A stretch of DNA of 64,000 bases. It comes from Phycisphaerae bacterium (GTDB taxonomy: Bacteria; Planctomycetota; Phycisphaerae; UBA1845; UTPLA1). The stretch spans positions 124,001 through 188,000 of the forward strand of contig JAKLKO010000001.1 of assembly GCA_023150615.1 (NCBI GenBank), in the 5' to 3' direction. Shown in pieces: positions 1 to 12,985 of this stretch. A model generated the notes under the pieces. The model was not told where the DNA came from. It saw only the letters and a list, made by a program, of their open reading frames with translations, and ran no database searches. Position numbers and translations under genes: made by a program. Positions within the stretch are counted from its first letter, which is position 1; every line of letters starts with the position of its first letter.

Positions 1-649
1 CGTTGAAAAACGTCCCGCCGGGTACTTCGGGCAGGCGCGTCCGCGACGAGTCGGGGTCCCATGGTCCGTCAGTGTAATCGCTCGCCCGCAGCGACGTATA
101 CACCGCCCTCGTCGAGACCCCGTAGGGCGGCACGATGAGCACCAGCCACGCCGACAAATCACACCCCAGCGGTTCCACCCGCTCCCCGCGCCCACGGATC
201 ATCGACGCCCGGCCCTCCACGAAAAACGGCACGTCCGAGCCCAGCGCTGCGCCGATCGCCGCCAGCCGCTCCCGGCTCCGTTCGAGACCCCACAGCGCGT
301 TGACCGCCAGAAGCGTCCCCGCCGCATCACTGCTTCCGCCGCCCAGCCCGCCGCCGATCGGAATCCGCTTTTTCAGCCGGACACAAACATCCGGCGATCG
401 TCCGGCCGCCTCGCCGAGCGCCCGCGCGGCCCGCACAACGAGATTCGACTCGTCGGTCGCCAGTTCCGCCGCGTCACATTCGAGCACCGGGCCGCCCGCG
501 AACGCCTCCACCTGGAGCTCGTCGTACAGATCGATCGGAACGACAAGGGACTCAAGCTCGTGAAACCCGTCGGGCCGACGCCCGAGGATCCGCAGCGTCA
601 GATTGACCTTCGCCGGCGCTCGAAACAGCACTCGGCGTGTCGTCGACAT
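1..649 (-). CDS. ispE: 4-diphosphocytidyl-2-C-methyl-D-erythritol kinase (3' end missing)
   Basis: GHMP-family kinase that phosphorylates the 2-hydroxyl of CDP-methylerythritol in the non-mevalonate isoprenoid pathway. About 216 codons are visible of a usual 280-300; the C-terminus lies beyond the left edge. The N-terminus reads APAKVNLTLRILGRRPDGFH, the IspE substrate-binding signature, and residues near 91-107 hold the Gly/Ser-rich ATP loop PIGGGLGGGSSDAAGTL. The Lys of PAKVNL and the Asp of SSDAAG match the family catalytic pair. The ATG at 649 lies a few codons before PAKVNL, as is usual. It is the third gene of a minus-strand run after dapL and dedA, 51 nt behind dedA, so probably co-transcribed. 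Family assignment is secure. Confidence 0.93.
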   Translation of the reverse strand, partial: MSTTRRVLFRAPAKVNLTLRILGRRPDGFHELESLVVPIDLYDELQVEAFAGGPVLECDAAELATDESNLVVRAARALGEAAGRSPDVCVRLKKRIPIGGGLGGGSSDAAGTLLAVNALWGLERSRERLAAIGAALGSDVPFFVEGRASMIRGRGERVEPLGCDLSAWLVLIVPPYGVSTRAVYTSLRASDYTDGPWDPDSSRTRLPEVPGGTFFN

Positions 650-700
650 GCACCGCCCAACGTCTGAATCGCCCATTCGCAAGCGCAGACCCGCGTCGCG

Positions 701-1357
701 CTACGGCCGCGACCGCTCCGCCACCGCCGAGCGCTGCCGCACGAACTCGATCAGCGCCGGCAGGATCGACACGAACACGATCGCCAGCACCACGAGCGAG
801 AAGTTGTTCTTCACGATCGACCAGCCGCCGAAGAAGTACCCCGCCAGCACGCAGATCGCGACCCACAGGACCGCCCCGATCACGTTGTACGCGAAGAACC
901 GCCGATAGGTCATCGACCCGACGCCAGCCACGAACGGCGCGAACGTCCGCACGATCGGCACGAACCGCGCGATGATGATCGTCTTGCCGCCGTACTTCTC
1001 ATAAAACGCATGCGTCCGATCGAGGTACTCCCGCTTGAAGATTCGCGAGTCGGTCCTGTGAAACACCTTCGGGCCGATGTACTTTCCGACCGAGTAGTTG
1101 ACCGCGTCGCCGATTACCGCCGCCGCGATCAGCAGCACGATGAGCATCGTGAGCGACAGCGATCCGCGCCCCGCGAAGATCCCGGCCGCGAACAGCAGCG
1201 AGTCGCCCGGAAGGATCGGCGTCACGACCAGCCCTGTCTCCGCGAAGATGATGCAGAACAGGATCAGGTACGTCCACGTACCGTAGTCCCGGATCACGTC
1301 GTCGAGGTGCTTGTCAAGATGCAGAAACAGGTCGACGAATTCCTTGATGAGTTCCAC
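701..1357 (-). CDS. DedA family membrane protein
   Basis: Inner-membrane protein of 218 residues in the DedA (SNARE-associated / VTT) family. Members are linked to recycling of undecaprenyl phosphate or other lipid carriers and to proton-motive-force homeostasis; the exact substrate here cannot be read. Visible marks are the re-entrant segment FAETGLVVTPILPGDSLLF near residues 39-57, the G-D-x-x-x-Y motif (GDAVNYSVGKYIG), and the arginine-rich ARFVPIVRTFAPFVAGVG near residue 130, all typical of DedA. The C-terminus is two hydrophobic helices and a short basic tail. The start is GTG at 1357, with a weak GGCGGA upstream. It sits 29 nt after dapL and 51 nt before ispE on the same strand. Confidence 0.9.
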   Translation of the reverse strand: MELIKEFVDLFLHLDKHLDDVIRDYGTWTYLILFCIIFAETGLVVTPILPGDSLLFAAGIFAGRGSLSLTMLIVLLIAAAVIGDAVNYSVGKYIGPKVFHRTDSRIFKREYLDRTHAFYEKYGGKTIIIARFVPIVRTFAPFVAGVGSMTYRRFFAYNVIGAVLWVAICVLAGYFFGGWSIVKNNFSLVVLAIVFVSILPALIEFVRQRSAVAERSRP

Positions 1358-1386
1358 GAATCAGATTCCGCCTTTCAAGCCCGCCA

Positions 1387-2571
1387 TCATGACCCCCGTA
1401 CCGACGACCAGCGGATCTTCGCAATCCGCTCCGCCGCCTCCGCAATCCGCTCCACCTCGGCGCACAGGGCGAACCGCACGTATCCCTCACCCGCGGCCCC
1501 GAATCCGATCCCAGGGATCGCCACGACCGATGCCTCCTCCAGCATCCGCGTCGCGCACGTCATCGAGTCGATCCCGCCCGGGCATCCCGCAAACACGTAA
1601 AACGTCGCCGCCGGCGGACGCACGCCGAATCCCACACGGCGAAGCCCGTCCACCAGCACGTCCCGTCGCCGCCGGTAGGTCTCGCGGATCGCCGCGATCT
1701 CCGGCCGATCGTACTCGCGGTACGCCGCCGCGCCCGCCTCCTGAATCGCCCCGAACTGCCCGGAATCCACGTTGCCCTTTACCTTCGCCAGCGCCGTGAC
1801 CACGTCCGGATTCCCCGCCGCGAAGCCGAGCCGCCAGCCGGTCATGTTGAACGTCTTGCTCAGCGAGTGCAGCTCGATGCAGCATTCCCGCGCGCCGGGC
1901 AGCGACAGAATGCTCGGCGCGGGCGCGTCGAAGCACATCTCCGAGTACGCCGCGTCCTGCACCACGATGAAATCATGCCGCTGAGCCAGCGCGATGCACC
2001 GCTCGAAGAACGCGCGATCCGCGACCGCTCCGGTCGGGTTGTTCGGATAGTTCAGGAACATCAGCCGCGTCCGCCGCAGCACGTCGCCCGGAATCAACTC
2101 CAGTTCCGGCAGCCAACCGCGCTCCTCGGCCAGCGGCATGACGTACGGCCGGCCGCCCGCGAAGATCGTCGCCGATTGATAAACGGGATATCCCGGCTGC
2201 GGGATCAGCGCCACGTCCCCGGGATTCAGGCACGCCAGCGGCAGATGCCCCAGCGCCTCCTTCGTCCCGATCACCGACAGTAGCTCCGTCGCCGGGTCTA
2301 GCTCCACGCCGAACCGGCGCCGGAACCACGCCGCAACCTCGCGCTTGAACTCCGGCGCGCCGTCGTCGAACGGATAGCGATGGTGCTTCGGGTCGTAGAT
2401 CGCCCGCGCCATCTCCTCGATCACGAACGTCGGCGTCGGCCGATCCGGATCCCCCACCCCCAGGTCGATCACGTCCTTGCCCGCCGCGATCGCCGCCTTC
2501 TTTTTCCGATCGATCTCGATGAACAGATACGACGGAAGCTCATCCAGTCGTCGCGCTCGCGTAAACGCCAT
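1387..2571 (-). CDS. dapL: LL-diaminopimelate aminotransferase-type class I aminotransferase
   Basis: PLP-dependent class I/II aminotransferase of 394 residues. The best match by sequence feel is DapL, which makes LL-diaminopimelate from tetrahydrodipicolinate in one step for lysine and peptidoglycan. It opens DVIDLGVGDPDRPTP, has SLSKTFNMTGWRLGF with the PLP lysine near residue 240, and NYPNNPTGAV with the Asn-Pro-Thr-Gly ring contact. A longer open frame extends upstream, but the ATG at 2571 is preceded by GGAGAG (CCGGAGAGATGG before ATG) and by low-complexity Arg-rich sequence, so I start here. First gene of dapL-dedA-ispE. Another aminotransferase specificity (aspartate or alanine) is possible; the fold is certain. 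Confidence 0.85.
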   Translation of the reverse strand: MAFTRARRLDELPSYLFIEIDRKKKAAIAAGKDVIDLGVGDPDRPTPTFVIEEMARAIYDPKHHRYPFDDGAPEFKREVAAWFRRRFGVELDPATELLSVIGTKEALGHLPLACLNPGDVALIPQPGYPVYQSATIFAGGRPYVMPLAEERGWLPELELIPGDVLRRTRLMFLNYPNNPTGAVADRAFFERCIALAQRHDFIVVQDAAYSEMCFDAPAPSILSLPGARECCIELHSLSKTFNMTGWRLGFAAGNPDVVTALAKVKGNVDSGQFGAIQEAGAAAYREYDRPEIAAIRETYRRRRDVLVDGLRRVGFGVRPPAATFYVFAGCPGGIDSMTCATRMLEEASVVAIPGIGFGAAGEGYVRFALCAEVERIAEAAERIAKIRWSSVRGS

Positions 2572-2716
2572 CCATCTCTCCGGGCTGCGGCGGCCATCCG
2601 CAAGCCCTGCCGGCCGACGACCGCTCCGCCCCGCCGGCCGCCGACGCTCACCGCGGGAAACACCGCCCCACGCCGGACCGGTTGCACGCGCCCGCACGCG
2701 ATATCATCATCGCCGC

Positions 2717-3595
2717 ATGCGAAACTTCAAGCTCACCGTCGCCTACGACGGCGCCGCCTTCCACGGCTGGCAGCGACAGCCCGGACTGCGCACCGTCCAG
2801 GAGACGCTTGAGCAGGCCCTCCGCCGAGTCCTCCGCCACCAGGTCTACGTCATCGGCGCCGGCCGCACGGACTCCGGCGTTCACGCCGCGGGCCAGGAAG
2901 CCAACGTCTTCACGACGACCACGCTTCCGCCGAAGACCGTCTTCCATGCCGTCGGCGCACGGCTTCCGAAGGACATGACGCTCATCCACCTTGAACCCGT
3001 CCCGCTCAGCTTCCACGCGACCCGCTCCGCCATCAGCAAGCTCTACCGCTACCGCGCCTTCGCCGACCGCGGCCGACCCGTCGAAGCGCTCCTGCACCAT
3101 TGCACCTACCACTTCTGGCACGTGCTCGACGTCGACCGCATGCGCGAGGCCGCCCGGGCGTTCATCGGAACGCACGACTTTTCCGCACTCGCCAGCAAGG
3201 GGAGCGAGCGAACGCACAATGTCAGAACCGTCTTCCGGTGCGACGTCTATCGCGTGGGCCGCGAAGTCCGCTTCGACGTCGAGGGCAGCGGCTTCCTTTA
3301 CAATCAGGTCCGCAACATGGTCGGCACCCTGCTCGAGGTCGGCCGCGGACAATGGCCGCCGCAGCGCGTCGCGGAGATCATCGCCTCGCGCGACCGCGCG
3401 CAGGCTGGCCCCACCGCGCCGGCCCGCGGGCTCTGCCTTCAATGGGTCCGCTACGATCTTCGTTCGCTGCCGCCCGATCCCCCCGGATCGGCGACCGAGC
3501 TGAGCATCGATAGGCCCGCAACCCCGGGCGCATCCTCGCCGACCAGGCCCACGCTTCCGCCCGGCATCGACCTCGAAGAGGAACCCTCGGGATGA
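2717..3595 (+). CDS. truA: tRNA pseudouridine synthase A
   Basis: Makes pseudouridine at tRNA positions 38-40. The 292-residue protein starts RNFKLTVAYDGAAFHGWQRQ and carries the catalytic-Asp motif GAGRTDSGVHAAGQ near residues 50-63, then YRYRAF and the C-terminal GSGFLYNQVRNMVGTLLEVG. The frame stays open far upstream, but the homology begins exactly at the ATG at 2717. No Shine-Dalgarno precedes it; a TATCAT hexamer ends 9 nt before the ATG, so translation may start near the mRNA end. The last 40 residues are a Pro-rich tail beyond the family core. A glycosyltransferase gene follows 10 nt downstream. Confidence 0.95.
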   Translation: MRNFKLTVAYDGAAFHGWQRQPGLRTVQETLEQALRRVLRHQVYVIGAGRTDSGVHAAGQEANVFTTTTLPPKTVFHAVGARLPKDMTLIHLEPVPLSFHATRSAISKLYRYRAFADRGRPVEALLHHCTYHFWHVLDVDRMREAARAFIGTHDFSALASKGSERTHNVRTVFRCDVYRVGREVRFDVEGSGFLYNQVRNMVGTLLEVGRGQWPPQRVAEIIASRDRAQAGPTAPARGLCLQWVRYDLRSLPPDPPGSATELSIDRPATPGASSPTRPTLPPGIDLEEEPSG

Positions 3596-3605
3596 CGACC
3601 GACGC

Positions 3606-4775
3606 ATGACTGCCAAGTCCCGGAAGGTCTGTCACGTCATCACCCGCCTGATCATCGGCGGTGCGCAGGAAAACACGCTCCTCACCTGCGAGGGCCTCCA
3701 CGCGGCCGGCGACGACGTCACGCTCCTCTCCGGACCGACCACCGGCCCCGAAGGATCGCTCGTCGATCGCGCCCGTCGCGGCGGCTATCGCTACATCGAG
3801 ATCCCGGAACTTGTCCGGGCCGTGCGTCCGTACAACGACCTCCGCGCACTCCAGTCGCTCGTCCGGTTCTTCCGAAGCGTCCGTCCCGATATCGTCCACA
3901 CTCACTCCAGCAAGGCCGGAATCCTCGCCCGCATCGCCGCCGACCACGCCGCCGTTCCGACGATCATCCACACGATTCACGGCATGAGCTTCAACCGAAC
4001 GCAGCCGCTCCCCGTCCGCACCGCCTATGCGGAACTCGAGCGCTTCTGCGCCGCGCGAACGCACGTCGTCATCGCCGTCGCCGACGCCATGACCCGAGAA
4101 GCACTCGCCGCCGGAATCGGAGTCCCTCGCCAGTACCGCACGATCTACAGTGGCATGGAGGTCGATGCCTTCAATCCCGATCAAGTCGACCGCCGCGCCG
4201 TCCGCGCGCAGCTCGATCTGCCGCACGACGCCGTCGTCGTCGCGACCATCGCGCGGCTTTTCCGAAACAAGGGCTACGAGTTTCTCATCCCCGCGATGGC
4301 GCTCGCCGCCCGCGCCGATCCGCGGATTCACTTTCTCTGGATCGGCGACGGCGCCGACCGCCCCGCCTACGAAGCCGCGCTCGATCGACTCCATCTCCGC
4401 ACGCGCACGCGCCTTGCCGGACTCGTCCCTCCGGGCGAGATTCCGCGCTGGCTTTCGGCCGCCGACATGCTCGCGCACGCCTCGCTCTGGGAAGGCCTGC
4501 CACGCGCCGTCGTCCAGGCCCTGCTGATGCGCATCCCCGCCGTCGCATTCAGTCTCGATGGCGCGCCCGAGGTCGTTCTTCCAGGTCGAACCGGTGAACT
4601 CGTCCCGCCGAAGGACGTGGACCAGCTCGCCGCCGCCATCCTGCGACTCGCCGACGATCACGAGCGCCGACGCCGGTACGGCTCCGCGGGTCGAGACCTC
4701 TGCCTCGTGCGGTTCGATCACCGACGCATGGTCTCGGAAATCCGCGGCCTCTACGCCGTGCTGGCCCCTTTCTAA
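3606..4775 (+). CDS. GT4-type glycosyltransferase
   Basis: A 389-residue GT-B fold glycosyltransferase, probably transferring a sugar from a nucleotide donor to a lipid-linked or surface glycan; donor and acceptor cannot be read. The N-terminal domain opens KVCHVITRLIIGGAQENTL, the Gly-Gly-Ala-Glu/Gln acceptor loop of this family, followed by HTHSSKAGILARIAA. The C-terminal nucleotide-binding domain contains ATIARLFRNKGYEFLIPA, FLWIGDGADRPAYEA, and the E-x7-E-like SLWEGLPRAVVQALLMRIPA near residue 300. It begins 10 nt after truA with GGGATG upstream of the ATG and is probably co-transcribed. Not clustered with other polysaccharide genes. Confidence 0.9.
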   Translation: MTAKSRKVCHVITRLIIGGAQENTLLTCEGLHAAGDDVTLLSGPTTGPEGSLVDRARRGGYRYIEIPELVRAVRPYNDLRALQSLVRFFRSVRPDIVHTHSSKAGILARIAADHAAVPTIIHTIHGMSFNRTQPLPVRTAYAELERFCAARTHVVIAVADAMTREALAAGIGVPRQYRTIYSGMEVDAFNPDQVDRRAVRAQLDLPHDAVVVATIARLFRNKGYEFLIPAMALAARADPRIHFLWIGDGADRPAYEAALDRLHLRTRTRLAGLVPPGEIPRWLSAADMLAHASLWEGLPRAVVQALLMRIPAVAFSLDGAPEVVLPGRTGELVPPKDVDQLAAAILRLADDHERRRRYGSAGRDLCLVRFDHRRMVSEIRGLYAVLAPF

Positions 4776-4849
4776 CGCGAATCACGCCCGCACGCCCGAA
4801 AACGACTCGTCCGGGCCTCAGTCTGTGCGTAGGATTGGTGTCGTCCGGC

Positions 4850-4879
4850 TTGGTACACCCGCCCGGTCGGGGGTATCAT
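4850..4879 (+). promoter_or_regulatory. Candidate sigma-70 promoter for the nidogen-like lipoprotein
   Basis: TTGGTA (4850-4855) and TATCAT (4874-4879) are 18 nt apart. The transcript would start near 4886, about 93 nt before the ATG at 4979. This lies in the 203-nt gap after the glycosyltransferase. Consensus match is moderate. Confidence 0.45.
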
Positions 4880-4978
4880 GCTGGAACCGGGCTCGAATGG
4901 ATGGCGCGACGATCACCCACGGCATCTCCCATCGTGGGCGATGGTTGTCTCGGCTCGATTCCCGGCGAAGGCGGAACC

Positions 4979-6583
4979 ATGCAGCCCCGAACGCGAAATC
5001 TCTGGCTTCGATGCCTGGTCGCACTCTGCCTCCTGCCCCTCGCGTCGTGCGAACTCCTGTCAAGCCTGCCCATCCCGCAGCCGGTCCCCGGGCCCGTGCC
5101 GAATCCGCTCCCTCCGTTACCAGGCGGTCTGATCACGCTCCAGATCATCAACCACTCGACCATCCCCGCGAGCGTCGAAGCCGTCTTTCGGCTCGCCGGA
5201 CTTGAAGTCCGCCGAACCCTTCGCTTCCTCACGGCCCATGGCCCGAACTCGACCACCATCGTCGAGCCGACCAGCACCGATATCCTGACCGTCACCGCCT
5301 TCGCGGCCAGCCAGCTCAATTCGAGAATCGAATCCGGCGACCTCCTCGCTGCCCGCGAGTACCGCTATCCCGACGACTTCACCGGCCAGACCACGATTGT
5401 CTTCATCATCGAGCCGATCAACGACTGCAACGACAACGGCATCGAAGACGAACAGGACATCCTCCAGGGCACGAGCGACGACTGCCAGCCGAACGGTATC
5501 CCCGACGAGTGCGACATCGCGTCCACGACCGGCTCATCGCTCGTACGCACGACCGGCAAGGGCGACGCCACCAATCTCCTCTTCCCGCTCGACCAAACCT
5601 ACGCGCTCGCACTCGGCCCCAACGACGACCTGTCGACCGGCCAGATCCCCCTCGGCTTCACCTTCGACCTGTACGGGGAGTCGTACAGCTCCGTGTACAT
5701 CAACAACAACGGCAACATCTCCTTCGGATCGCCGTTCGGAACGTTTTCGTCGACCGGCTATCCGGTCGACGGATTCCCCATGATCGCGCCCTTCTGGGCC
5801 GACGTGGACACGCGACTCGATCTCGGCCACGTCTGGTACAAGCTCACGGCGAACACCCTTGTCGTCACCTGGGAAAACGTCGGCTACTTCGACAAGCACG
5901 GCGACCTGCGAAACACCTTCCAGCTCGCGATCTCGGACGGTCTTGACCCGACCATCGGGATCGGGAAGAACGTCGCCTTCAGCTATGACGATATGCAGTG
6001 GACCACCGGCGACGCCTCCGGCGGCAGCGGCGGGTTCGGCGGCGTTCCGGCCACGGTCGGCGCGAACCGCGGCGACGGCGAAGATTTCTTCCAGATCGGC
6101 CGCTTCTCGCAACCCGGAAGCGCCTACGACGGTCCGGTCGGCGCCCACGATGGCATCGACTTCCTCGACGGAAAAACCTACTGCTTCAGCACCGCCAGCG
6201 AGAACTCCAACATCGCGCCCATCGCCGATGGCGCGCCGCAAAACGACTTCATCTCCATCACGCCACTGACGGGCGGCATGCTGAACCTCTCGTTCTCGTT
6301 CCTCAGCCCGGAGGCGGGACAAACGACGACCGTCGAGCTCGACGATGTCGACAACGCGCAGGCCGCCGGCCTCCAGTTCACGACCACGCCGGGCGAGGTC
6401 GCCCACGTCATGCTCGCGTGGAACCCCGCCTGCGAGGCGAAGGGCTGCTACCGCCTTCGCTTCACCGCCCGTGACAACTTCTTCATCCCCGGCGAGACCA
6501 CAATCGAATTCACCGTCCGCGTCGTCTGCGGCTCAATCGACTGCAACGACAACGGCGTCCCTGACGAATGCGAAGACCGCTGA
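4979..6583 (+). CDS. Exported lipoprotein with nidogen-like domain and CNDNG motifs
   Basis: A 534-residue lipoprotein. The signal peptide ends in LPLASC, so the Cys near residue 23 is probably lipidated; a Pro-rich linker follows. Two motifs, DCNDNGIEDEQD and DCQPNGIPDECD (near residues 145-175), are the Asp/Asn/Cys-rich, probably calcium-binding repeats common in planctomycete exported proteins. Next comes a nidogen (NIDO)-type extracellular domain: IPLGFTFDLYGESYSSVYIN, NNGNISFGSPFG, MIAPFWADVDTR and VVTWENVGYF. The protein ends with a third motif, DCNDNGVPDECEDR. The frame is open upstream to 4835, but the signal peptide fixes the ATG at 4979. Likely a surface or periplasmic adhesion-type protein; the role is inferred from domains only. 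Confidence 0.85.
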   Translation: MQPRTRNLWLRCLVALCLLPLASCELLSSLPIPQPVPGPVPNPLPPLPGGLITLQIINHSTIPASVEAVFRLAGLEVRRTLRFLTAHGPNSTTIVEPTSTDILTVTAFAASQLNSRIESGDLLAAREYRYPDDFTGQTTIVFIIEPINDCNDNGIEDEQDILQGTSDDCQPNGIPDECDIASTTGSSLVRTTGKGDATNLLFPLDQTYALALGPNDDLSTGQIPLGFTFDLYGESYSSVYINNNGNISFGSPFGTFSSTGYPVDGFPMIAPFWADVDTRLDLGHVWYKLTANTLVVTWENVGYFDKHGDLRNTFQLAISDGLDPTIGIGKNVAFSYDDMQWTTGDASGGSGGFGGVPATVGANRGDGEDFFQIGRFSQPGSAYDGPVGAHDGIDFLDGKTYCFSTASENSNIAPIADGAPQNDFISITPLTGGMLNLSFSFLSPEAGQTTTVELDDVDNAQAAGLQFTTTPGEVAHVMLAWNPACEAKGCYRLRFTARDNFFIPGETTIEFTVRVVCGSIDCNDNGVPDECEDR

Positions 6584-6780
6584 CCCGCCGCAGAACCGCC
6601 GGCTCGGACCTCGGATGCCTTCAGCCGGTCGCGATCGAAGCCATAACTCAAATCCTCTCATAAGGTTCCGAGCAACGCCGCACGTCTAGGCGACTGCGAT
6701 TCACACCCGCAGCCACGTCCCGCTTGCGACGCCTTCCGATCAAGGGCCGCGGCCGGAACCGTCGATACGAAACAAGGTTA

Positions 6781-6812
6781 GGGCCGATCGGCCCGACCCC
6801 AGGCGGAGCCTG
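6781..6812 (+). promoter_or_regulatory. Palindrome and hairpin in the leader of the 6838 gene
   Basis: GGGCCGATCGGCCC at 6781-6794 is a perfect 14-bp palindrome, followed at 6800-6812 by CAGGC-GGA-GCCTG, a 5-bp stem with a 3-nt loop. Both are within 60 nt of the ATG at 6838 and upstream of its strong AGGAGG. They could be an operator and a leader hairpin. No convincing -10/-35 pair is visible in the 254-nt gap from 6584. Confidence 0.35.
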
Positions 6813-6837
6813 TGCAAACGCGCGGCAGGAGGCAGCC

Positions 6838-7665
6838 ATGCAGTATCAACCCCAACTTTTCGAATCACCCGACTCGGTCGATTCGCCCGACTCGCGGACC
6901 GATCCCGCGTGCGATTCCGGACCCGCGCCCATCCCCTTCGATCGACCCTACGGCCGCCTCGATGCCAACGACGATGAATCGCACGACCTCCCCGCGCAAG
7001 CGCCCCCGTTGACGCTCGTCCTGCCCGACGACGCCGATGAATCCGACGACGATGCATCGACCGTGCAGCTCGAATCCGTAAACGACCTCGCGGTCGAAGC
7101 CACGGACGACGAATCCGACCAGACCACTCCGACGACCATCGAAGACGAGGCCGATCGTCGCGCGATCGAATTCGCACGGTCCCACTCGACGGATCCTCCG
7201 ACGACCAACTCCGTCGTAGCAGCGCAACCGGCATCCGCAGCCCGTACCGCGCCCGACGCGTTGCGCGGCCACGAATCCGACGCACCCGAATCCTCCATCG
7301 CATCGCTCGCCGAGCGAATCGCGCGACTCCGCACCGGAACACAGACCTCAACCCCCGCGGGCACCGAACCCGCGTCGATCGCATCTGCCGCGATGCAGGC
7401 CGCGAACCATCATCCTCCTTCGCGATTCATCATGCCCGACGGGAGCAGTTCAAAAAACGCCCCATCACATCGACCGATCCCGCCGCGCATCGGCACCGGC
7501 CAGCTTCAGCCCACGCGACTCCACTGGAAGCCCGGCGACCCGTTCGGCGGCGCGGCGGCCATCGCGCATCCGCCCTTCCGCTGGGAACTCATGATCGCCA
7601 CCGCCTGCGGGACCGCACTCTGCGGCATCGCCGGCATCTGGTTGCTCAAGACGCTGCTCTCGTAA
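6838..7665 (+). CDS. Acidic low-complexity protein with one C-terminal membrane helix
   Basis: I do not recognise this 275-residue protein. About 220 residues are hydrophilic and low in complexity, rich in Asp, Glu, Ser, Thr and Pro (SPDSVDSPDSRTDPACDSG, then a run of ADESDDDAST type), and probably disordered. The last 27 residues are a hydrophobic segment, MIATACGTALCGIAGIWLLK, so the protein is likely anchored by its C-terminus with the acidic part in the cytoplasm. A short amphipathic stretch, SIASLAERIARLRTG, lies near residue 155. The ATG at 6838 is set by an excellent Shine-Dalgarno (GCAGGAGGCAGCC). It leads a run of four unknown genes before secA. Confidence 0.7.
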   Translation: MQYQPQLFESPDSVDSPDSRTDPACDSGPAPIPFDRPYGRLDANDDESHDLPAQAPPLTLVLPDDADESDDDASTVQLESVNDLAVEATDDESDQTTPTTIEDEADRRAIEFARSHSTDPPTTNSVVAAQPASAARTAPDALRGHESDAPESSIASLAERIARLRTGTQTSTPAGTEPASIASAAMQAANHHPPSRFIMPDGSSSKNAPSHRPIPPRIGTGQLQPTRLHWKPGDPFGGAAAIAHPPFRWELMIATACGTALCGIAGIWLLKTLLS

Positions 7666-7712
7666 GGGCCGATCGAGCCGCGCGCCGCGTCGGCCAGGAC
7701 AGGAGATCCCCC

Positions 7713-8348
7713 ATGATCGCGTATCTCGACGGACTCCAGATCACCGACCTGCCCGGACGATCCGGCACGACCGTCGCCGAACTCCTCGACGAAGTCCGCC
7801 GCCGCGTCCAGAAAGCCGGCCGCCTCCTCCTCGGAATCCGCGTCGATGGCGACGACGTCCTGGCCGATCAACTCGAAAACGTGCTCCCCCGGGCCGCCGC
7901 CGAATACCGACGCCTCGATTTCGTCTCCGCGGAACCGCGCGCCCTCGCGATCGACATCCTCAATCAGGCCCGCGAGGCCTTCAGCATTACCCGCCGCGTC
8001 CGCGAGTCCATCGCCGACCGAATCACCGCCGGTCAGACCGCCGACGCCATGGCCGACCTCGCCCAATGCTTCTCCATCTGGTCCCAAACCAACGACGCCG
8101 TCGCGAAAACCGCCACGCTGCTCGGCATCGAACTCGAATCGATCGAAGCCTCCGGCCGCGCCGCCGGCGAATGGATATCCGAAATCACGACGCGCCTCCG
8201 CGACCTCAAGAAGACGCTCGAATCCGGCGACCTCGTCCTGCTCGCCGACATCCTCCGCTTCGAACTGACCGAAACGCTCGAAGCCTGGGACGACGTCATG
8301 GCCGCCCTCACCCGCCGCATCGAGGGCCTCGCCTCGGTCGCCGCGTGA
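7713..8348 (+). CDS. Unknown helical cytoplasmic protein
   Basis: A 211-residue protein with no signal peptide or membrane helix and no family I recognise. The first 60 residues alternate beta-like stretches ([24 protein letters not shown]); the remainder is predicted to be long amphipathic helices ([40 protein letters not shown]), suggesting a helical bundle or coiled-coil partner protein. AGGAG lies 8 nt before the ATG (ACAGGAGATCCCCC). Spacing of 47 nt after the previous gene and GTGA overlap with the next gene indicate one transcript. Codon use and GC match the flanks. Confidence 0.8.
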   Translation: MIAYLDGLQITDLPGRSGTTVAELLDEVRRRVQKAGRLLLGIRVDGDDVLADQLENVLPRAAAEYRRLDFVSAEPRALAIDILNQAREAFSITRRVRESIADRITAGQTADAMADLAQCFSIWSQTNDAVAKTATLLGIELESIEASGRAAGEWISEITTRLRDLKKTLESGDLVLLADILRFELTETLEAWDDVMAALTRRIEGLASVAA

Positions 8349-8506
8349 TCGGCCGCTCCTCCTGCCGCCGCGCATCGCTCGCCACGGCCGCCCGCTGGGT
8401 CGTCGCGATACTTCTTCTGGCCGCCACGCTACAGACCTCCGCCTGCCGCAACGACCGCGATCAGGTCAACGACCACCAGCGCGCCCTCGACGCCGAGGAA
8501 GACTGA
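8345..8506 (+). CDS. Small lipoprotein, 53 residues
   Basis: A short gene overlapping the upstream stop codon by GTGA (GTG at 8345, TGA at 8346-8348), so it is probably translationally coupled. The product has a basic N-terminus, a hydrophobic core ([13 protein letters not shown]) and a lipobox-like TSAC, leaving a mature lipoprotein of about 20 highly charged residues ending AEED. The start is inferred from the overlap and from the signal peptide beginning directly after it. Function unknown; probably lost by length filters in automated calling. Confidence 0.6.
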   Translation: MIGRSSCRRASLATAARWVVAILLLAATLQTSACRNDRDQVNDHQRALDAEED

Positions 8507-8572
8507 CGCGACCGTCGCTTCGGCCCCAACCTTGCCGCGCCGGCCGCGCCCGCATAGACTTCGCTGGACTCC

Positions 8573-8929
8573 ATGAAGCCCTCGAAGCCCACGTCCTCGC
8601 GCGATCGCCTGCACCTGCCGTGCGTGCTCGCGCTGCTGACCGCCGTCACGGCCGGCGCGACGCTCGCCGCCGTCGGCTTCTCGCGGAACGGCTTCGCCGC
8701 CGCGCCCATTCAGATCGCGGTCGTCTCGGGCTCCGACTTCGACGAGGCCGCGCTCCGCACCGCGCTCCTCTGCGGCGCGGTCTGGATCGCCATCCTCGGC
8801 ATACTCCGAACCTCGCCGACCCTCGCGCACGTCACCGAGCCGCCGCGGCCCCGCTGCGATGCGACCGGCCCCGCGTGCGATTCCGCCTTCCGACGCTCTC
8901 TCCGCCGCGGCAGTCGCTACGGACCCTAG
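8573..8929 (+). CDS. Small membrane protein with two predicted helices
   Basis: A 118-residue protein of unknown function. Residues about 15-45 ([19 protein letters not shown]) and 65-80 ([16 protein letters not shown]) are hydrophobic enough to cross the membrane, separated by a short loop. The C-terminal 35 residues are Arg/Pro/Cys-rich and probably cytoplasmic. The ATG at 8573 has no clear Shine-Dalgarno. It follows the small lipoprotein by 66 nt and precedes secA by 59 nt, so it may share their transcript. The coding call rests on position and hydrophobicity pattern; I found no family. Confidence 0.5.
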   Translation: MKPSKPTSSRDRLHLPCVLALLTAVTAGATLAAVGFSRNGFAAAPIQIAVVSGSDFDEAALRTALLCGAVWIAILGILRTSPTLAHVTEPPRPRCDATGPACDSAFRRSLRRGSRYGP

Positions 8930-8988
8930 TTTCCAGCCATCCCCCGCGCGTTCGTAGACCGACCGTCCGTCTCTCGACAGGCAGCGCC

Positions 8989-12975
<3,987 letters not shown>

Positions 12976-12985
12976 CCGGCACTTC

